64,000 nt of DNA from Galaxea fascicularis (taxonomy: Eukaryota > Cnidaria > Anthozoa > Scleractinia > Euphylliidae), in contig OX419345.1 in assembly GCA_948470475.1 (NCBI GenBank), positions 4,572,533 to 4,636,532 of the forward strand, given 5' to 3'. Below the pieces are notes generated by a model. It saw nothing but the letters and a program-made list of their open reading frames with translations, made no database searches and was not told where the DNA came from. Positions 1 through 13,300 of this stretch are shown here, one piece after another. Both the position numbers and the translations under genes were made by a program. The number at the start of each line of letters is the position of its first letter. Positions within the stretch are counted from its first letter, which is position 1.

Positions 1-323
1 CTTTCATCAAGGCATTTGGAAGGAAGTGTTTCGGTTTTGTGACACTAATTTATGTTAGCCGTCCGGTCGTGAATGCTGTATTTTTGTTACACTGACTAAT
101 GTAAACCATCTCCAGTATTTCAGCATTAATTAATTAGTCTATTTATTTTTAATTTCCCACTATTGTTTCATTGTCTGAGTTTAAATAGTTGTTAAAAACG
201 GTCGATCTCATTCATTCATGTATATGTTCTTTTTAGACTAACTGCAGTATCCAACAGGCACGCGGTAAGGCCCCTTTCCCCAGTGGGAAGGGGAGCCTGA
301 CCACACTGCTGTGTTAAAAGAAA

Positions 324-968
324 ATGGTCCAGTTCCAGTTTGCAGACGAGGATTTGAACTTTTTCAAGGCCAACAAAATTACCACTGGTTACATTACGAA
401 AGCCTTGCGTCAGACGTTCAAACGTATGTGGGACAGGAAGTTTGGGTCAGTACAGCCATGGGATGACTCTGAAGCCGTGAGAAACTCGTTCGCAGCTATG
501 GAGGGTGGCACGACTAAAGTTCCTACCCAGAAGTCGTATGAGAAGTGGGATTGCACAGCATTGTTCCAGGCCACAATTTTTGCGCAATCCTTCGCCTTAA
601 CTGACAGCAAAGGCGACTGCAAGACCCTCAGTGATCTGTATGTCAAACCCCTTAAGTTACCGGACAGTAGTTTCCACGCATCTGTGGTGAGTCCGTGCGG
701 AGACGAAGATGAAACGTTCGCTTTAGCGATTAACCAGCTTCGCCTTCTAAGAAATTTGGTTGCTCATTCAGATGATGGTCAGATGAGCAAAGGAACATTG
801 GACCAGCACATGCAGCTTGTCAAGGATGCCTTCAAGGCTCTTGGTCTCAAGACGGACGAGATTGATGCCATTAGCGAATCGGGCTTTCCTACAAGTGAAG
901 TCGCTTCCCTGAAGCGCAAGAACTTCTACAGTTACATGGCCATAGGAGGATTAGGTTTATTACGCTAG
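324..968 (+). CDS. DZIP3-like HEPN-domain protein, single exon
   Basis: An intronless ORF of 214 codons starts at an ATG with a good context (AAAATGG). The protein is mostly helical. Its core resembles the DZIP3/hRUL138-type HEPN domain, which is abundant in cnidarians: a WDCTALFQATIFAQSF block at about residues 75-90, a LSDLYVKPLKLP block at 102-113, and the signature helix ending in RNLVAH. Residues R143 and H148 fit the R-x4-6-H motif of HEPN ribonucleases, so RNA cleavage or RNA binding is possible but not shown. In known relatives this module is often fused to STAND NTPase, death-like or TPR parts. Here it stands alone and stops about 65 residues after the motif. There is no signal peptide or membrane span. 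It may be a retrocopy, or one exon of a longer gene starting left of the window. The family assignment is from memory. Confidence 0.68.
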   Translation: MVQFQFADEDLNFFKANKITTGYITKALRQTFKRMWDRKFGSVQPWDDSEAVRNSFAAMEGGTTKVPTQKSYEKWDCTALFQATIFAQSFALTDSKGDCKTLSDLYVKPLKLPDSSFHASVVSPCGDEDETFALAINQLRLLRNLVAHSDDGQMSKGTLDQHMQLVKDAFKALGLKTDEIDAISESGFPTSEVASLKRKNFYSYMAIGGLGLLR

Positions 969-1890
969 GCCGATTTTTTTGGCACAGTTCCATGGAGAAA
1001 TACGAAAACTTGAGCGAATCGAGGTTTCGATGTTACAAGCGTTGTTTTGAAGTTTAAAGTGTAAAAGAACGCCATGTCTGCGCTTACCACTCGCTGTGAT
1101 TTAATACAAAAGAGCGTTTTACAATGTCACACTGATAGCCAATTACCTTTTAATCAGCTTCCGCTTTCTCCCTTCTCTCTCTCCTTCACACTCAGAACGA
1201 AGGAACCTCGACGAGTAAACGTGCGGAGTGATAGGGTATATATATAAAAGCTGAGTGGCACTGCATTAATTCACTGATATGACGCGATATTGACTAATTG
1301 GCCTGGCGATATCGCAAAATATTACAGAATTACATTTGGACATGACTGAAATCACAGCGAATTTTCACAAAAATCGCTTGCTAAAGATACGTTAAGACCT
1401 GACTCGAAAAAGAGTTCAGTGCATTTAAGTCTTTGTGCGAACTGAACCGGTTATAGAGCGAATTTCAAACACGAAAGCGCACTTCTAAAGGGTAACCATT
1501 TCCCGCTGAAGATCAAAGCTCATTTGCCAGTTAACAGCAACCAAAACAAAAGCTTTAAATTAACTATAGTTAAATTAACACTGTTTTCATATTTTTCAGT
1601 TTGTAAGAAACTTTGAGTAAAAGCAAGCAGGAATTTAATACATTTCTAAGAGATGCATTGTTGCGACAAACAATAAGGCTGTCTACAAGATACTCCAAAT
1701 TGTTAAAAGAGATGTTCAAAATTACTAGGAAAGTTACTCCAAAATTGCTCCAAAATCTTAAGGTTGCTTTTCGTATTAACTGTAAGAAGTTGCTAATTAT
1801 CCAACTAAACAAAGATTTGCGACCATTTTTCACCGCAATGATGTTTTCGCCGACACGTGCAGCCCCCCCGAAATTCAAACTCAATCCGGA
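969..1890. other. Intergenic stretch, no gene seen
   Basis: No convincing coding exon lies here. The only notable signal is a TATA-like run (TATATATAAAAG, 1239-1250) with no recognisable gene after it. It could be a core promoter of an unannotated transcript or simply AT-rich sequence. Confidence 0.4.
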
Positions 1891-2057
1891 ATAGAGTATG
1901 TGCACTTGATGTCACAGCGGCCATGTTGGATGAGCAAAACAAAAGAACGGTGGCCATATTGGGGGAGTTAACCAGCTTCTGGGAATTAAACTCTACTTTT
2001 ATGGAAAATCTTTCTTTTGTTTCAATAACCAATATGGCCGCTGATCGCATGTGCAAA
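1891..2057. mobile_element. MITE family A, degenerate copy
   Basis: This stretch is collinear with the better-preserved element at 39522-39700. Both begin with ATAGAG and a degenerate inverted end, followed by a CGGCCATGTTGG block, a second GGCCATATTGG or GCCATGTTGG block, TGGGAATT, then TTCTTTTGTTTC and ACCAATATGG. The copies differ at many positions, so this one is old. It contains no ORF and is a non-autonomous DNA element. Confidence 0.65.
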
Positions 2058-2719
2058 CCCCCCCTTTTACCTTTTCATTGCCATTTTAATCCACATTATT
2101 ATTTATGTAATTGCTAAATATTTGGTCTACAAACACTTTAGTTGATAGACGGTTTTCATGTTATTTTTAACCTCACTTTATACTCATTTAATAGTGCGCC
2201 TTCGTGTTTCAGGGAATCGGTATGAATGTCAGTAAAGCCACTGAACTCTTATTTTCATCAACAGCATTCCATGGCTCTTTTAACCACTTTTGTCTTGAAA
2301 GCAACGCTAGCAACACTGAAATCTTGCTTCGTTGAAATTCTCTATTCCTCGTTAGGTGTTCGGCTCTGTTAAGATTTGTTGCTCAGTTGCGAAGTCGACA
2401 TGCACCGTACATGCAGCCGTGTCATCTAAGTCGGCCCCATATGGCCATTAACTGTTCATGTAGTGAAATAGGTTTAGAATGAATTTAAGCACTGCACGAA
2501 GAAAAACAAAAAAAAGACAAAAAAAAAATGTGCACAAATGTTTTGATTAAATCGTTTCTCTTTATTTCAGTCTTGCCTATGTTTTCACTTATTACGCGGC
2601 CCTCCCTTCTTAGTTGCAGATTTGAAAAGTTACCTTTAGATTCGACACCGCTGGACATCATAGAAAAACCCAGGAGATGAGATAGAATGAGATAATGTGA
2701 TCAGTATCATAGCTTTGGT

Positions 2720-2766
2720 TTTGAAAAAGCCCCCTCCTCCCCCCACCCCCTCCCCCCTTCCCCCAT
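2720..2766. repeat. C-rich low-complexity tract
   Basis: Several runs of four to six C separated by one or two bases lie on the + strand. The complementary strand could form a G-quadruplex. Similar poly-C tracts recur at about 3627, 6174, 30287, 35487, 35588, 47063 and 60118. Confidence 0.6.
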
Positions 2767-3663
2767 TCCTACAAACGAACGAGAGCTCAGTCTTTTTCCG
2801 ACGATTTCCAACAAGGAGTAACGTTATATTCTCTCCTTATCTATGCGCACACTGGTTCACCTGGGGAGTATAAACAATAAATCAGCTTGGAGACCTCTGC
2901 TCGACAGGTGAAGCCCCCAATTTCAAGAACAACCGGGTTCTGCGAATACCACACTACAATAAGTTAGGCCTTCCGAGGCTTAATTTACTCTGATTTGGCC
3001 CAATTAGGCCCAATGAGACTGTAAGACCCATGACTGGTAAGTGTCTGTGCGAATCAGGGTGTTGTTAGGATGAGGGTCAACGGTGTTTCGGGTCACCCGA
3101 GAGTTCTGGGTTTAAAACATACAATAGGTATTTTCCAGACACAACTAGAAGTTCAAATAACCTCGACATGCTCTTTTATAAAATGTCCCAAAACACAAAG
3201 CCGAGCCAGTTTCCAAAAACTTTCACGGTTTCAATTGCTGGATAATTACAAGCGGTTTCCCCAGTTTCACATTTTGCAAATTGAGTATCTCGGAGGGTCT
3301 GACACTGATTCAGTTTCACAACTTCATTGCCAGTTTCATCCCATACGAGGCAAGTTACCCTTGTCACGAAAAACGTGGTTATTTGTCAAGCGTATCACGT
3401 TTTCGTCAAAAGAAGGAACAGCTGTACAGGCGTGGTGACAAGCCGAAATAACACGTTGCACAAGTACCTCGTTCCCAGTACCTTTAAATTTAAATTGGGG
3501 CGGGCAAACTAGAGGCCATATTGGCCCTCTAGTGTTTGGCAAATGGATGAATCGGAAATTGCAATTTGCTACTAGTAAAGTTTCACTGGAGAACCGGGCG
3601 GCATACCCCCACCAAGAATTCCAAGAACCCCCCCCCCCCCCACTCCCGGCATAAACACCCCAT

Positions 3664-3886
3664 TAAACGGTTTCAACACTTACTTCAACATGCGTTCAAC
3701 ATTTGTTTCAACAAATGTTGAAACTGTTAGTACAGATCACCCAACATTGTTGAACGAGTTGAAAACTTGTTGAAAGCGTGTTGAAAAAGTTAACATTGGT
3801 TTGAACTTTCGTTCAACATCGTTTCAACAATTCCTTTGTTTTCCAAACTGTTGGATCGTGTTGAAGCCGACTGAACAGTGCATTCG

Positions 3887-3927
<41 letters not shown>

Positions 3928-4105
3928 AAGCTTTGTTTTACCACGCCAAGCCTCGCAGTCTAAACCATTGGGACAAGGCTTGGAGTGGTGAAACAAAGCT
4001 GTTTTGGTCTCCCTGGACAATATGGCCGCCGTGTGACAAGGGCGAATTGAACATGTTATTGAACAAAAGCATGCGCACACCAAGCCTGTGCCCAGGTTAT
4101 CGCAA
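3664..4105. repeat. TTCAAC/GTTGAA-rich repeat split by a MITE
   Basis: The six-base word TTCAAC and its complement GTTGAA occur more than ten times between 3670 and 3865. The same word style resumes after 4047 (TTGAACA, ATTGAAC). The palindromic MITE at 3882-4047 sits inside, so an older element or satellite-like sequence appears to have been interrupted by a younger insertion. No coding capacity is visible. Confidence 0.55.
3882..4047. mobile_element. MITE family B, near-perfect foldback
   Basis: The element has inverted ends of about 30 bp that begin ATTCGCCCTTGTCACACGGC on the left and are mirrored on the right (ending GGGCGAAT). The inner arms also pair: GTCCCGGGAGACC faces GGTCTCCCTGGAC, and the AAGCCTCG side faces the CAAGGCTTGG side. 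Total length is about 166 bp with no ORF. The high arm identity suggests a fairly recent insertion. Confidence 0.8.
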
Positions 4106-4283
4106 TGAAAATTCTTGAAAATATCGGAGGGAACAAGAAAAATAGGGAAAAACTATTTGTTTGCTTGGCGAGTTCTAATTCTGTTGCAGAATAAATGAAC
4201 AGCAAGTAAAAAATATTAAATAAAAAATAAACTTAATTTCTGATTTTAGTAGATCACGCTTAATTTCAAGTTAAAGGTATAAT

Positions 4284-4289
4284 TTTATT
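4284..4289 (-). terminator. Polyadenylation signal of PES1
   Basis: AATAAA lies on the minus strand 31 bp beyond the PES1 stop codon, in an AT-rich context. It is the nearest such hexamer to the stop. Confidence 0.6.
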
Positions 4290-4320
4290 AAAAGCTAAAT
4301 TCACAATGAGTGTTGTAATT

Positions 4321-7300
4321 TCATCTTGTCTTTTGTTTCTTTTGCTTTTGTGCTTCGTCATACGCTTTTCTCTTGGTTTCAAGTTTTCGTACCTAAAAGA
4401 GACAGAGACTGACTTTTAGAGCAAAACGTTTGAGAGGTAGACTCCTAAGAGGCCACTCTTATCACAAACCATTCTCTTAACGGTCACCTTCAAGGAATTA
4501 GGTTGAATTTTTAAATTATTTCAATGTTATAATTTTATAACCACACAAATTTTTTTAAAGTTCTATATACAGCCTTTTAATATAGTCTATAATTTACCAA
4601 TTACTGTTTGGAGCGTGGTAACCTGTCAAGTGAACACCTTGAGCCATAAAAACGGTAAAGGAAGACGCGCCCAGGCATTTCAATTGCGAAAAAGTTGAGC
4701 ATCTTCATGCCGCAGGCTTTCTGCGCGAAATTATGCTAAAGTTGGTATCAACAGCATTGGCGGCCGAAAACCATTTTGTGGAGGTAGGATGGCCGAGTCG
4801 TTTAGGGCGCTGGATTTCAATGCGGTGACCCGGGTTCAAATCCCGCTCTAGCCACTAGCTGGTGTTGTTCTGGGTTCGTGCCTGGATCAACTCCTCGGTC
4901 ATCCTTATAAATAGCCAACTGGTCTGCCTCCCGCCAGTTGGGATTCTTAACTCTGTTGTGTCATTTCATTTGTATTATTTGTTTCATTGTCCCTGAAAAG
5001 CCCCTCTAGGGGAGTGGCCAATTTTAAGTATTTATTTATTTATCTATTTATTTATTTATTAACAAATATACGTGTTCCTTCACTATCGAGCCAAAGAGTC
5101 TCAACAGAGTTACCTCTTCAGAGTGGCCCTGTGTTCTATATTTACTCAGTGACCTCCGAATCTCGACTGGTTTTAAGTTCTCTATGCATATTCCGCCAGT
5201 ATTCTCCCTGTTTTTTGCTGATAGCAGTTGGGAGAACTTGGTTATACATCAATACATTTCACCTACAGTGTATGGCAATCAATACCCTTATCCTCGTGAC
5301 CTGTATACTTAATATAGCAATAATATTGTGAAGAGATGTTAGCTTCTGGTCACATTTGTGGCCTTAATGTTGATATATTAATAAAACTCAACGGTAAACG
5401 ACCTACCTCCGAACGCTTTTTCTTTTTCGAATGCATTATCCTGTCGTATAATCGTTTGTCTTTCTTTTTCATGGCCATTAATGCCAAGTTCTTTTCCTCC
5501 TTGCTCATTTCTTCACCTGACACTTCTGCAGGAGAGAAAAACCAAACTTCAGACAAACAGAAAGAGAAGTGACTTGTGTAACATCAGTAGACACTATGAA
5601 GTTTACTGTTGTCTGTCAGTTAAGCTGTGATGGTATTAGTTGTGAAATCTGTTTTGAACGATTGGTGCTTTTCAGTCTGTCTTTTGTTGGTCAATGGGAT
5701 CAGGGTTGGTGCAGTGGTGAGAGCGTTCGCCTTCCACCAATGTGTCCCGGGTTTGATTCCTGGACGCAGTGTCACAAGTGGGCTGAGTTTGTTGGTTCTG
5801 TTGTCTGCTACAAGAGGTTTTTCTCTGGGTACTCCCGTTTTCCTATCTCATGAAAAAGCACGATTTGATTCGATTTGTAATTAGATTGCTGGACACTAAT
5901 ACCAGCTGATTATATTTTGAGCTGATTGGTCTTTCCATGATAAATAAAAATTATTTTTATTGCCCTTAGGTCTATTTTTAGTATCACTGACCACTTTAGA
6001 AACAAGTAAGGGCCTGAGAACGAATGCAAATTGAACTAAATGGTTTCCCACATGAAAAGGCACCTCCAAATCAGTAGTCTCAGCAAGTTTGAGTATGTTT
6101 GGTTGAAAAGCCAGTAGAGAAAAACATGCATTCAAAAATCAAGAAATCCACTTACAAATGTCTTCAGAAGGTGCCCCCCCCCCTCCCCCACAGCATACAA
6201 AGTTTCTAATTTTCACAAACTCCATAAGCTTATTCAACTGAACAAGCTAAAAGTTGATAAGGTGACTATTTTTTAGATGCTCTTTCACGCGGCAGAAACA
6301 ATTTTTTCCAATCGATAAATTTTATAAACTCTTTCCCAGCACCCTACTCATTTCTAAAGTTGCCAATTGGTTGCTAGTTGAAGATATCTCACCCTTTTCC
6401 TCTTCCTTGCTAATCCTGTCTTCCTCCTTTCTTTCCTCTTCTAGCATGGCCTGTCTCTCAGGGGGAATGTAATCCCCTTCCTCCTCTTGCACAAACGGTG
6501 ACAAATGAGGAGGGAGCTCCACCCCTGGGAAGTAATCTTCCACGGGGAGTAGTTTGCAGTAATTCACACAATCAAACACCCACTGAGGCTGTATGTAGTA
6601 TCTGTGGGTTATTAAAGGACAACAATAAGAGGCCTTCCAAGGCCCAGTTGCTCAAAAGCCGACTAATGCAAATGCAAGATTAAAAATTAACCAAGGAGTT
6701 TTTTTCTCTCTCCCCAAACTTTGTTCAACGCCAGGATAATTATTCTGTAAAATTATAGACTAGAGGAAGTCAATCTTGAAAAACAAAATGCAGTAAAAGA
6801 AACTTTCAACAAAAAGTTAAAAAGCTGAAACCAAAGTTTATGCTAATCCTGGATTCAGTTAACTGGCTTTCAAACAACTGGCCCCCAGGTGTCTTGTCAG
6901 AATATTAATTCAATAAATAAACCTAAATTTAAACTACTCTAAGAATCCTGCACACTTTTACTTAGGGGATTCCAGAAGAAACAAACCAATACCTTGAAAG
7001 ATATCTGTGTCCTTGCCCAGGTCTATCCACAATCTGATGTGTTATTGATTCACTGGTTTCATCAAATGTTGCACCTAATGCCTCAGCACTGTGCCATGAC
7101 ACTTCACCTCCAAAGCACCTGTCAATCAGCAGATGGAGTAACACAAGACAACCTTACTACTCAGCCAACATCACTTGTTTGAATATTGTAAAGCAAATCC
7201 AAAAATTATCTGGTTCAGTTATCTGCCTGGACCAACTGAAGTGATCAGCACTTATTTAAATGTTAACTCAACTGATCCATGGTGATCATTTACTGAATTC

Positions 7301-10300
7301 TCATGCTCTGTCTTATTGACAAACTAGTGACAGGAAGTAAGTAACACTTTTCTTTAATGAGGGAATACACATAGTGGTTGCACACACTAATAAACTTGTA
7401 GCCCTCAAGTAAGTAATGAGAAGTTAGATGGTGGTCACAAAGAGTCAACACTTATCCAAGTCTTAATACTCAATACATATATCTTATTAACCAAGCGCGA
7501 GGGCCGTACCGGGAGAATATCAGCCCAAGGTCTTGACAGTACGTGCCTTGCTGTGCTCAGTTCATACAAAAAAGACTGAGGGCCAGTATTCTCCCAGTAT
7601 GGTCTCAAGCAAGCTTGGTCAATGAGATTAATTACATCACTGAAGACAACGCAGGATGATTTGGGACAATACCCGGTCCAATACTTAGAGAATATCAGAC
7701 TGGCAATAGAGCAATTTTTTTGGTCAATTTTAGTTATTGGCCCTCTGACTGCCTAAGTCCTGTAATAAATACTTGTACAAGAATTACAAATCTGCAAATT
7801 GAAGCACTCACCTAACAACGAACACAAGTATCTCTCTTGGGACTTCTCTTGAAAGGAAAATCTTGCAATTGCAAAAGAGATTTTTTAGTTTTTCTGTCTG
7901 CTGAACTTTGTTTTTACTGGCCTCTTGGGCCTTCGCATCTTCACTCTGTCAAACAAAAGAAATAAACAATTACCAAAACTTTATTTTCACTCTCAAATGT
8001 ACTTCCTTGGATCATTGTTAATCTTGTGATGACTTGACAGTTGCACAGAAAAAGAAATGAGACTCACATCAGGATCAACAGGAAATTCGTCCACTTCAAC
8101 TTCTTCCTCTTGAGCTATAAACATAGAAAGGAATCTTATTAATATTGAAATTATTTTCTTTTTGATTAAGTAAGACTTGGTATCTTGTAAGAGTGCAAAC
8201 AGTTTTTTTTAAAGAAGAATGAGTCACACAAACTTGCTATCCGGTGGTTGTCATGCACTGTGGAAGGATCAGTAAAAACTGACAAGTTTTCCTTGCATTG
8301 AAACTCATACCTGTGACAGCTAAATTTTGATTTAAAGCAGACAGGACCTGGACAACAGTAGGAGAAAAAAAGAAAAACTGTTGGTAAGAAAAGACTGGTA
8401 AATGACTTAACACCATCCACATGTACAGGACCTGTCAACAGAATAAGTGCACAACTCAGGATTCCAAAATAATACACTTTTAAGGCAGGGTGTCAGCAAG
8501 GAATTCCAATGGGTCAAATTCCCACTGCTCCCATGGACCAAACAATTAAAAATCATTATGAACTTGTCAGGTCATGTAGCTCACATTGTATGGTTTTTCA
8601 CCCAAAACTCCCGTCTTATCTCAAACACCGACAACTTAAATATTCATGATCTTTTCATTGCCACTCTTATTCCCACCTCATCCTCCAATTCTGCTTCCTC
8701 ACAGTAGCCCGTGCTGTTAACAACAATACTGTATTCACCAGCAATCTGTAAAATAAAAAATTAAAAGCATCATACAGTATACATTATTCATTTTCATTTA
8801 GAAAAAATGATAAATTTAGTAAAAATAATTTCCAGAAATGAAAAGCACTTTTCCGGTCAGCTAAAGCTGGTGGACAGCTTTCCTCTTTCCCCTGGACAAT
8901 GCCTTTTTCAAGGTTGCTAAGAAAAGGTCATACCTTGGGAGGGTAATGCAGGTTTAACATGTTGTACAGTTTAAAATTCACAAATCCAATCATGGTAGTG
9001 TAGAATTCCACAAAAGTGAGCATCACTCTGAAGTCAACATCAGATGGTGGCTGTAAGAAAGGAAAACAAAAATCCCTAAAATTTTCATGTGCAATCTATA
9101 AATTAAGTACAAATGTATGCATGTACACATTTTTTTTAATGGATAATTTTCACTCAACAGCCCGCATTAATTTCAGGTTTCCTCACTGAATGATAGTGAG
9201 AAGGATTGGATAAGGGAACATGTCATGGGTATCCTTTTGAGAAGATTAACTTGCTCTCCAATAGATTGATCACACAGGTGTCAGCTAGAATCTGTATTTT
9301 TTACACTAAAATGTCAAGTTTACGCTATAAATTTAAAACTGTTTTAATTTGACTTCTTGAAGCCGGTGTAAAAGTGATACCTATGCTCTTGATTCATGTG
9401 ACCTATCAAACACACTTAATAAAATATTATTTCATTGCCACTTTACCGCTTGACAAAACTGGTATGGTACAATCCATGTGACTGGTTGTTCCTGGATTTC
9501 AGCTTGGAAGTACACTCCTTTTATTGACAGGAAAACCTGGGGGCAAAACATAGAAAAGCCAACATAGGGAACTTTGAAAGTGAGGCAGTTGTTTGTGAAA
9601 CATTTGGTGAGACAAATGTAGAGCAGACAACACTAAACACAACTCCCAGTTCTTTACGCAAATTATTGTTAAAAATTGCAATCACAACTGCGACAATCAT
9701 TCTTCATTTGACTGTTACTTAAGAGAAAAGGTTACAGGTACTGGAGATCACTAGAGGTTACTTTGGGGGCACCTGTGTTGATCCTACTATTCATTCAAAT
9801 AACATTGTAAACTGTGTGGCTGCAATTTGCGCCTTAAAAGCAGTCTGGCAAAGTCCCCCAAAACGTGTTGTAAAGCGCTTTGAGCCCTTCGGATAGAAGC
9901 GCTATATAAATCCTCATCATTATCATTATCATTGTCCTACTTTTACCTTTCTCAATGATTTCGAAGCAATTATGTAATGCTGGAATTCAACTGCAATGGA
10001 ACAGAGAAGTTACATTGTAGAATACAGAATTGCTATCAAATAATAAAAGTCATCTGCTAGCTCACACATGTACAAGGAAAGGAAAACTTTGTTTAAAAAC
10101 ATATGACTACAAGATGTTGTAAATGGCTGTAGACAATACATGTATTCAACGACTAAAAGAATTGAGTATTGAGACCGCACAATGTTTGAGATAGACAGTG
10201 TGCAGATGGGTGGAGAGTATCATCACGGAAAGTCCTACTGCACCCAGTGGTACTGATAGTTTTCAATAATTGTGGCCTGCTTTTTTGCTAGCTGGATATT

Positions 10301-13300
10301 AGGATAAACCCTCCAGTCAATCCCTCTCTTTCTCCAGCCAGCATGCAACCCTAACCTGCATTCTAGGGTGGACTAGGGGCTCCTTTTTAATGACAGGTTT
10401 TGGAGGGTTTGGCTACCACGAATCAAACTTCCAGTCCTTGGTGAATACAAATGTTGGGGGTGAAGACTACAATTGCTTGAAAACTGCTATGGTATAACCA
10501 AGGAATAATTCTGCATATATATACTGGGTGGTGACAAGAAATTAATAAGTGACGATCATGAGGACAAAATTAATTCACAATGATTACCTGACAATCTTTT
10601 GCATTGTCTCACTACATCAGCCTATTGTTTTAAAACAACAACAACAACAAAAACGAATGAGTAAATGAATGCAAACAATAACCATCAACTATACAGCAGC
10701 ATATTAAAGTTAGTGACATGGTATTTCCTGCACAATGAATTATTCTGCAGAGAAATCAATTTAAACCAGTAATGCAAACTGTATGTGTTGTTACTGTACC
10801 TGAATTTTATTAGTCTGTGGCATTGTTGAAAACAACACCACCATAGATAGAGCATCGTCCAAGTCTCGGACTGCATCTATAAATGTTGGGTACCTGCCAA
10901 CACAAAACCCTACAGTCAGTACAGGAATTGATACAAGGCCTTACATGACCACCATTTGGCAATAATATAAAGCTTGAGATAAAAACGCTTATGTTTCTAC
11001 AGAAAACCAAAACAAAGACAAGATTATGCATTTGAAGAAAGTGTTCAGCTAAATAGAAGGGAAGAGCATGAGCTGGGAAACTCTAGTCAACTTTGTCCAA
11101 AGATGTTTGAAGTCCTAAAAGAACATCCAGAGAACACAGAGAGCAGATGGGAACATCCACTGAATACAACACAACAAACAGTGTACCTAGGTATCTATTC
11201 ACTGGATACAATTTAATTTTGTAAAAGTGAGTTCTCTGAACAGGGATCTCCAGATAAACAACGTTCAGCAAAATGCAGTAAGATACCTTTCTTTTAGAAT
11301 ATGATCAAGTCTATAAACCGGTTTGTTGTCTTCTAGCCTCTGCGCAGTCCCTGGTTCCTCCTTGGCCACGGCCTTTTTAAGCTTTCTTAGAAACACCTTG
11401 AATTCTCTAAACTTGTTCAGTATTGGTTCATGGATAAGGTACTGTATGTCCTTGGTATAGTAGTACGTCTTGTTTGCTGTGCTTCCTTTGTTCACCTTTT
11501 TCTTGTTTTTGGGCTCAACTGGATATACGCCTTTCAAAATGCATATTCGTCTGAAAAAAAGTTTTGGTTAATGGTATTCCCACAAGAATGTAAATAGACA
11601 GCAAAACCAATCTGAAAGCAAACAGGATCGAGTTGCTTGAATGTGCTAACCATGCATTGAGCAACTCAGTTCAGCTCTGTAATGATACTAGGAACTAATA
11701 TGTGGCACTCCAGTTGTACAGCTGCATGTTCTGAATAATGGTCTATTGCTTTACTAATGAGTTGTCACCCTCCAAAATAAGTTTTAGGGCTGGGCTTCAG
11801 TGTCACTTCCAACATAGTTCATGGCGGCCTTTTTAAAAGCCTCTGTCATTTATTGTTCAATAACATGGTTTGACAATGAGTTTCAGTCTCTGATACTGTG
11901 GGTTAGAAAACTGTCTATTTCTCCGTCCTTGCACCAACTTCAATAAACTAAAGTAGGCAGGGATGTGCTAAAAGAAGCCAGGGAATCCAGCTGTTGTGGT
12001 AAAACCAATGTCCTTTTTCTCTGTCAAAGTGCATGTAGTTGTGGTTGGTCAAAATTAAATAGAGGTTCAAACTAGCAGTAATCACAGATTATAGAGTGCG
12101 TTCAATGCATATGTTAGAGGGACTTACTGTATGCTTTGCCATGGAACTTTGAGGCTGGGTAAGTATTATATTGAATAGTCCTTTCGAGTATGATGTTATT
12201 TAAACATTTGTTCGGGCTCACCAGGAGCTTGTTTGCAGGCTACTTTGAGGTTAACATTTATCGAAATCTGACGGAATTGTTTACCACTCCAGCGTGTTCT
12301 GTGTTGTCAGTAAAGCGCTGGATGTTAAACGCGCTCAGCTACAACGTCTGCATGAATCAAAGAAAATTCGAACAAACGTTTAAATAACCTCATACTCGAC
12401 AGGACTAGTCAATACAATACTTACCCAGCCTCAAAGTTCTACGGCACATACAGTAAATCCTTGACTAAATCCAACGCTGCTGAGGTATTGAGAGCACATG
12501 GAAAGAAAGTCCGAAGTTCACATAGCCTGCTCACATGTTCACATGTTTGTCACATCTCACATCACATGTCTCATGAGCACATGTTTGTCACATCACATGT
12601 CCCACATATCTTAATTGCGTTACCAGTTTACTGGCCGTGACATACTCCTGCAAAAATCAAGCAGGGCGGCCATTTTGGTGTCCTTACAGGAATGTGGATT
12701 TTCCAGAATATAACCTTACACAGGCATACCAACTCCTGAAAGCCACAGGCCAAAATTAGGCTTGCGTTCCACTTCGTTGAACGCAATGATTTCAACCAAT
12801 ATATATCTTGATTCTCAATTTCCTTTGTCTCCTCGTGAGTAATTAGGGTTGGGAGATAATGGAAATTGATTTCAACCCAACTTTTATTTTGACCTACAAC
12901 AACAAAGATCTTAACTCTACAGCTGTTTGAGGTAATCCCCGGACATCCCCTGCGTCCTCTTGTTGGAAAGTAGCATATAGGCTACCCCCTCACTCCAAAC
13001 TTCATCATGACAAGCTATTACACGCACTTTGCCATGATCATAGGCTTAGTTTACCCTACGTTAAACTTCGTACAGGCCTTAGGTTTAACGGTGAATATAA
13101 GCGACTCATAAACATCATTTCGCAACTTGTAAACTTACCTGAAATCCGGCAAGCCGAGTTGTAGTTTCTTCAGGGCTTGATTTCTTGAAATGAAATTCGT
13201 TGCGGCTCCACTTTCCCCCTGTTAAGTGAACCAACATGTAGTCTGCTTGGCCTTAAATAAAAATACGTCACAAATACACTACAAAAAGCGATTATATACC

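Noticed and set aside
1613..1894. 93-codon basic ORF
   Set aside because: No start context, splice sites or family likeness; AT-rich Lys/Leu composition is expected by chance, and its end runs into MITE A.
4782..4860. Possible tRNA gene
   Set aside because: A and B boxes are present, but the acceptor stem does not close and a SINE body with an (ATTT)n tail follows. The heads at 5706, 23804 and 31200 were rejected for the same reason.
6630..6645. GAGGCCTTCCAAGG, resembling the end of MITE E
   Set aside because: No matching right end or TSD nearby; a single 14-bp match may be chance or a remnant.
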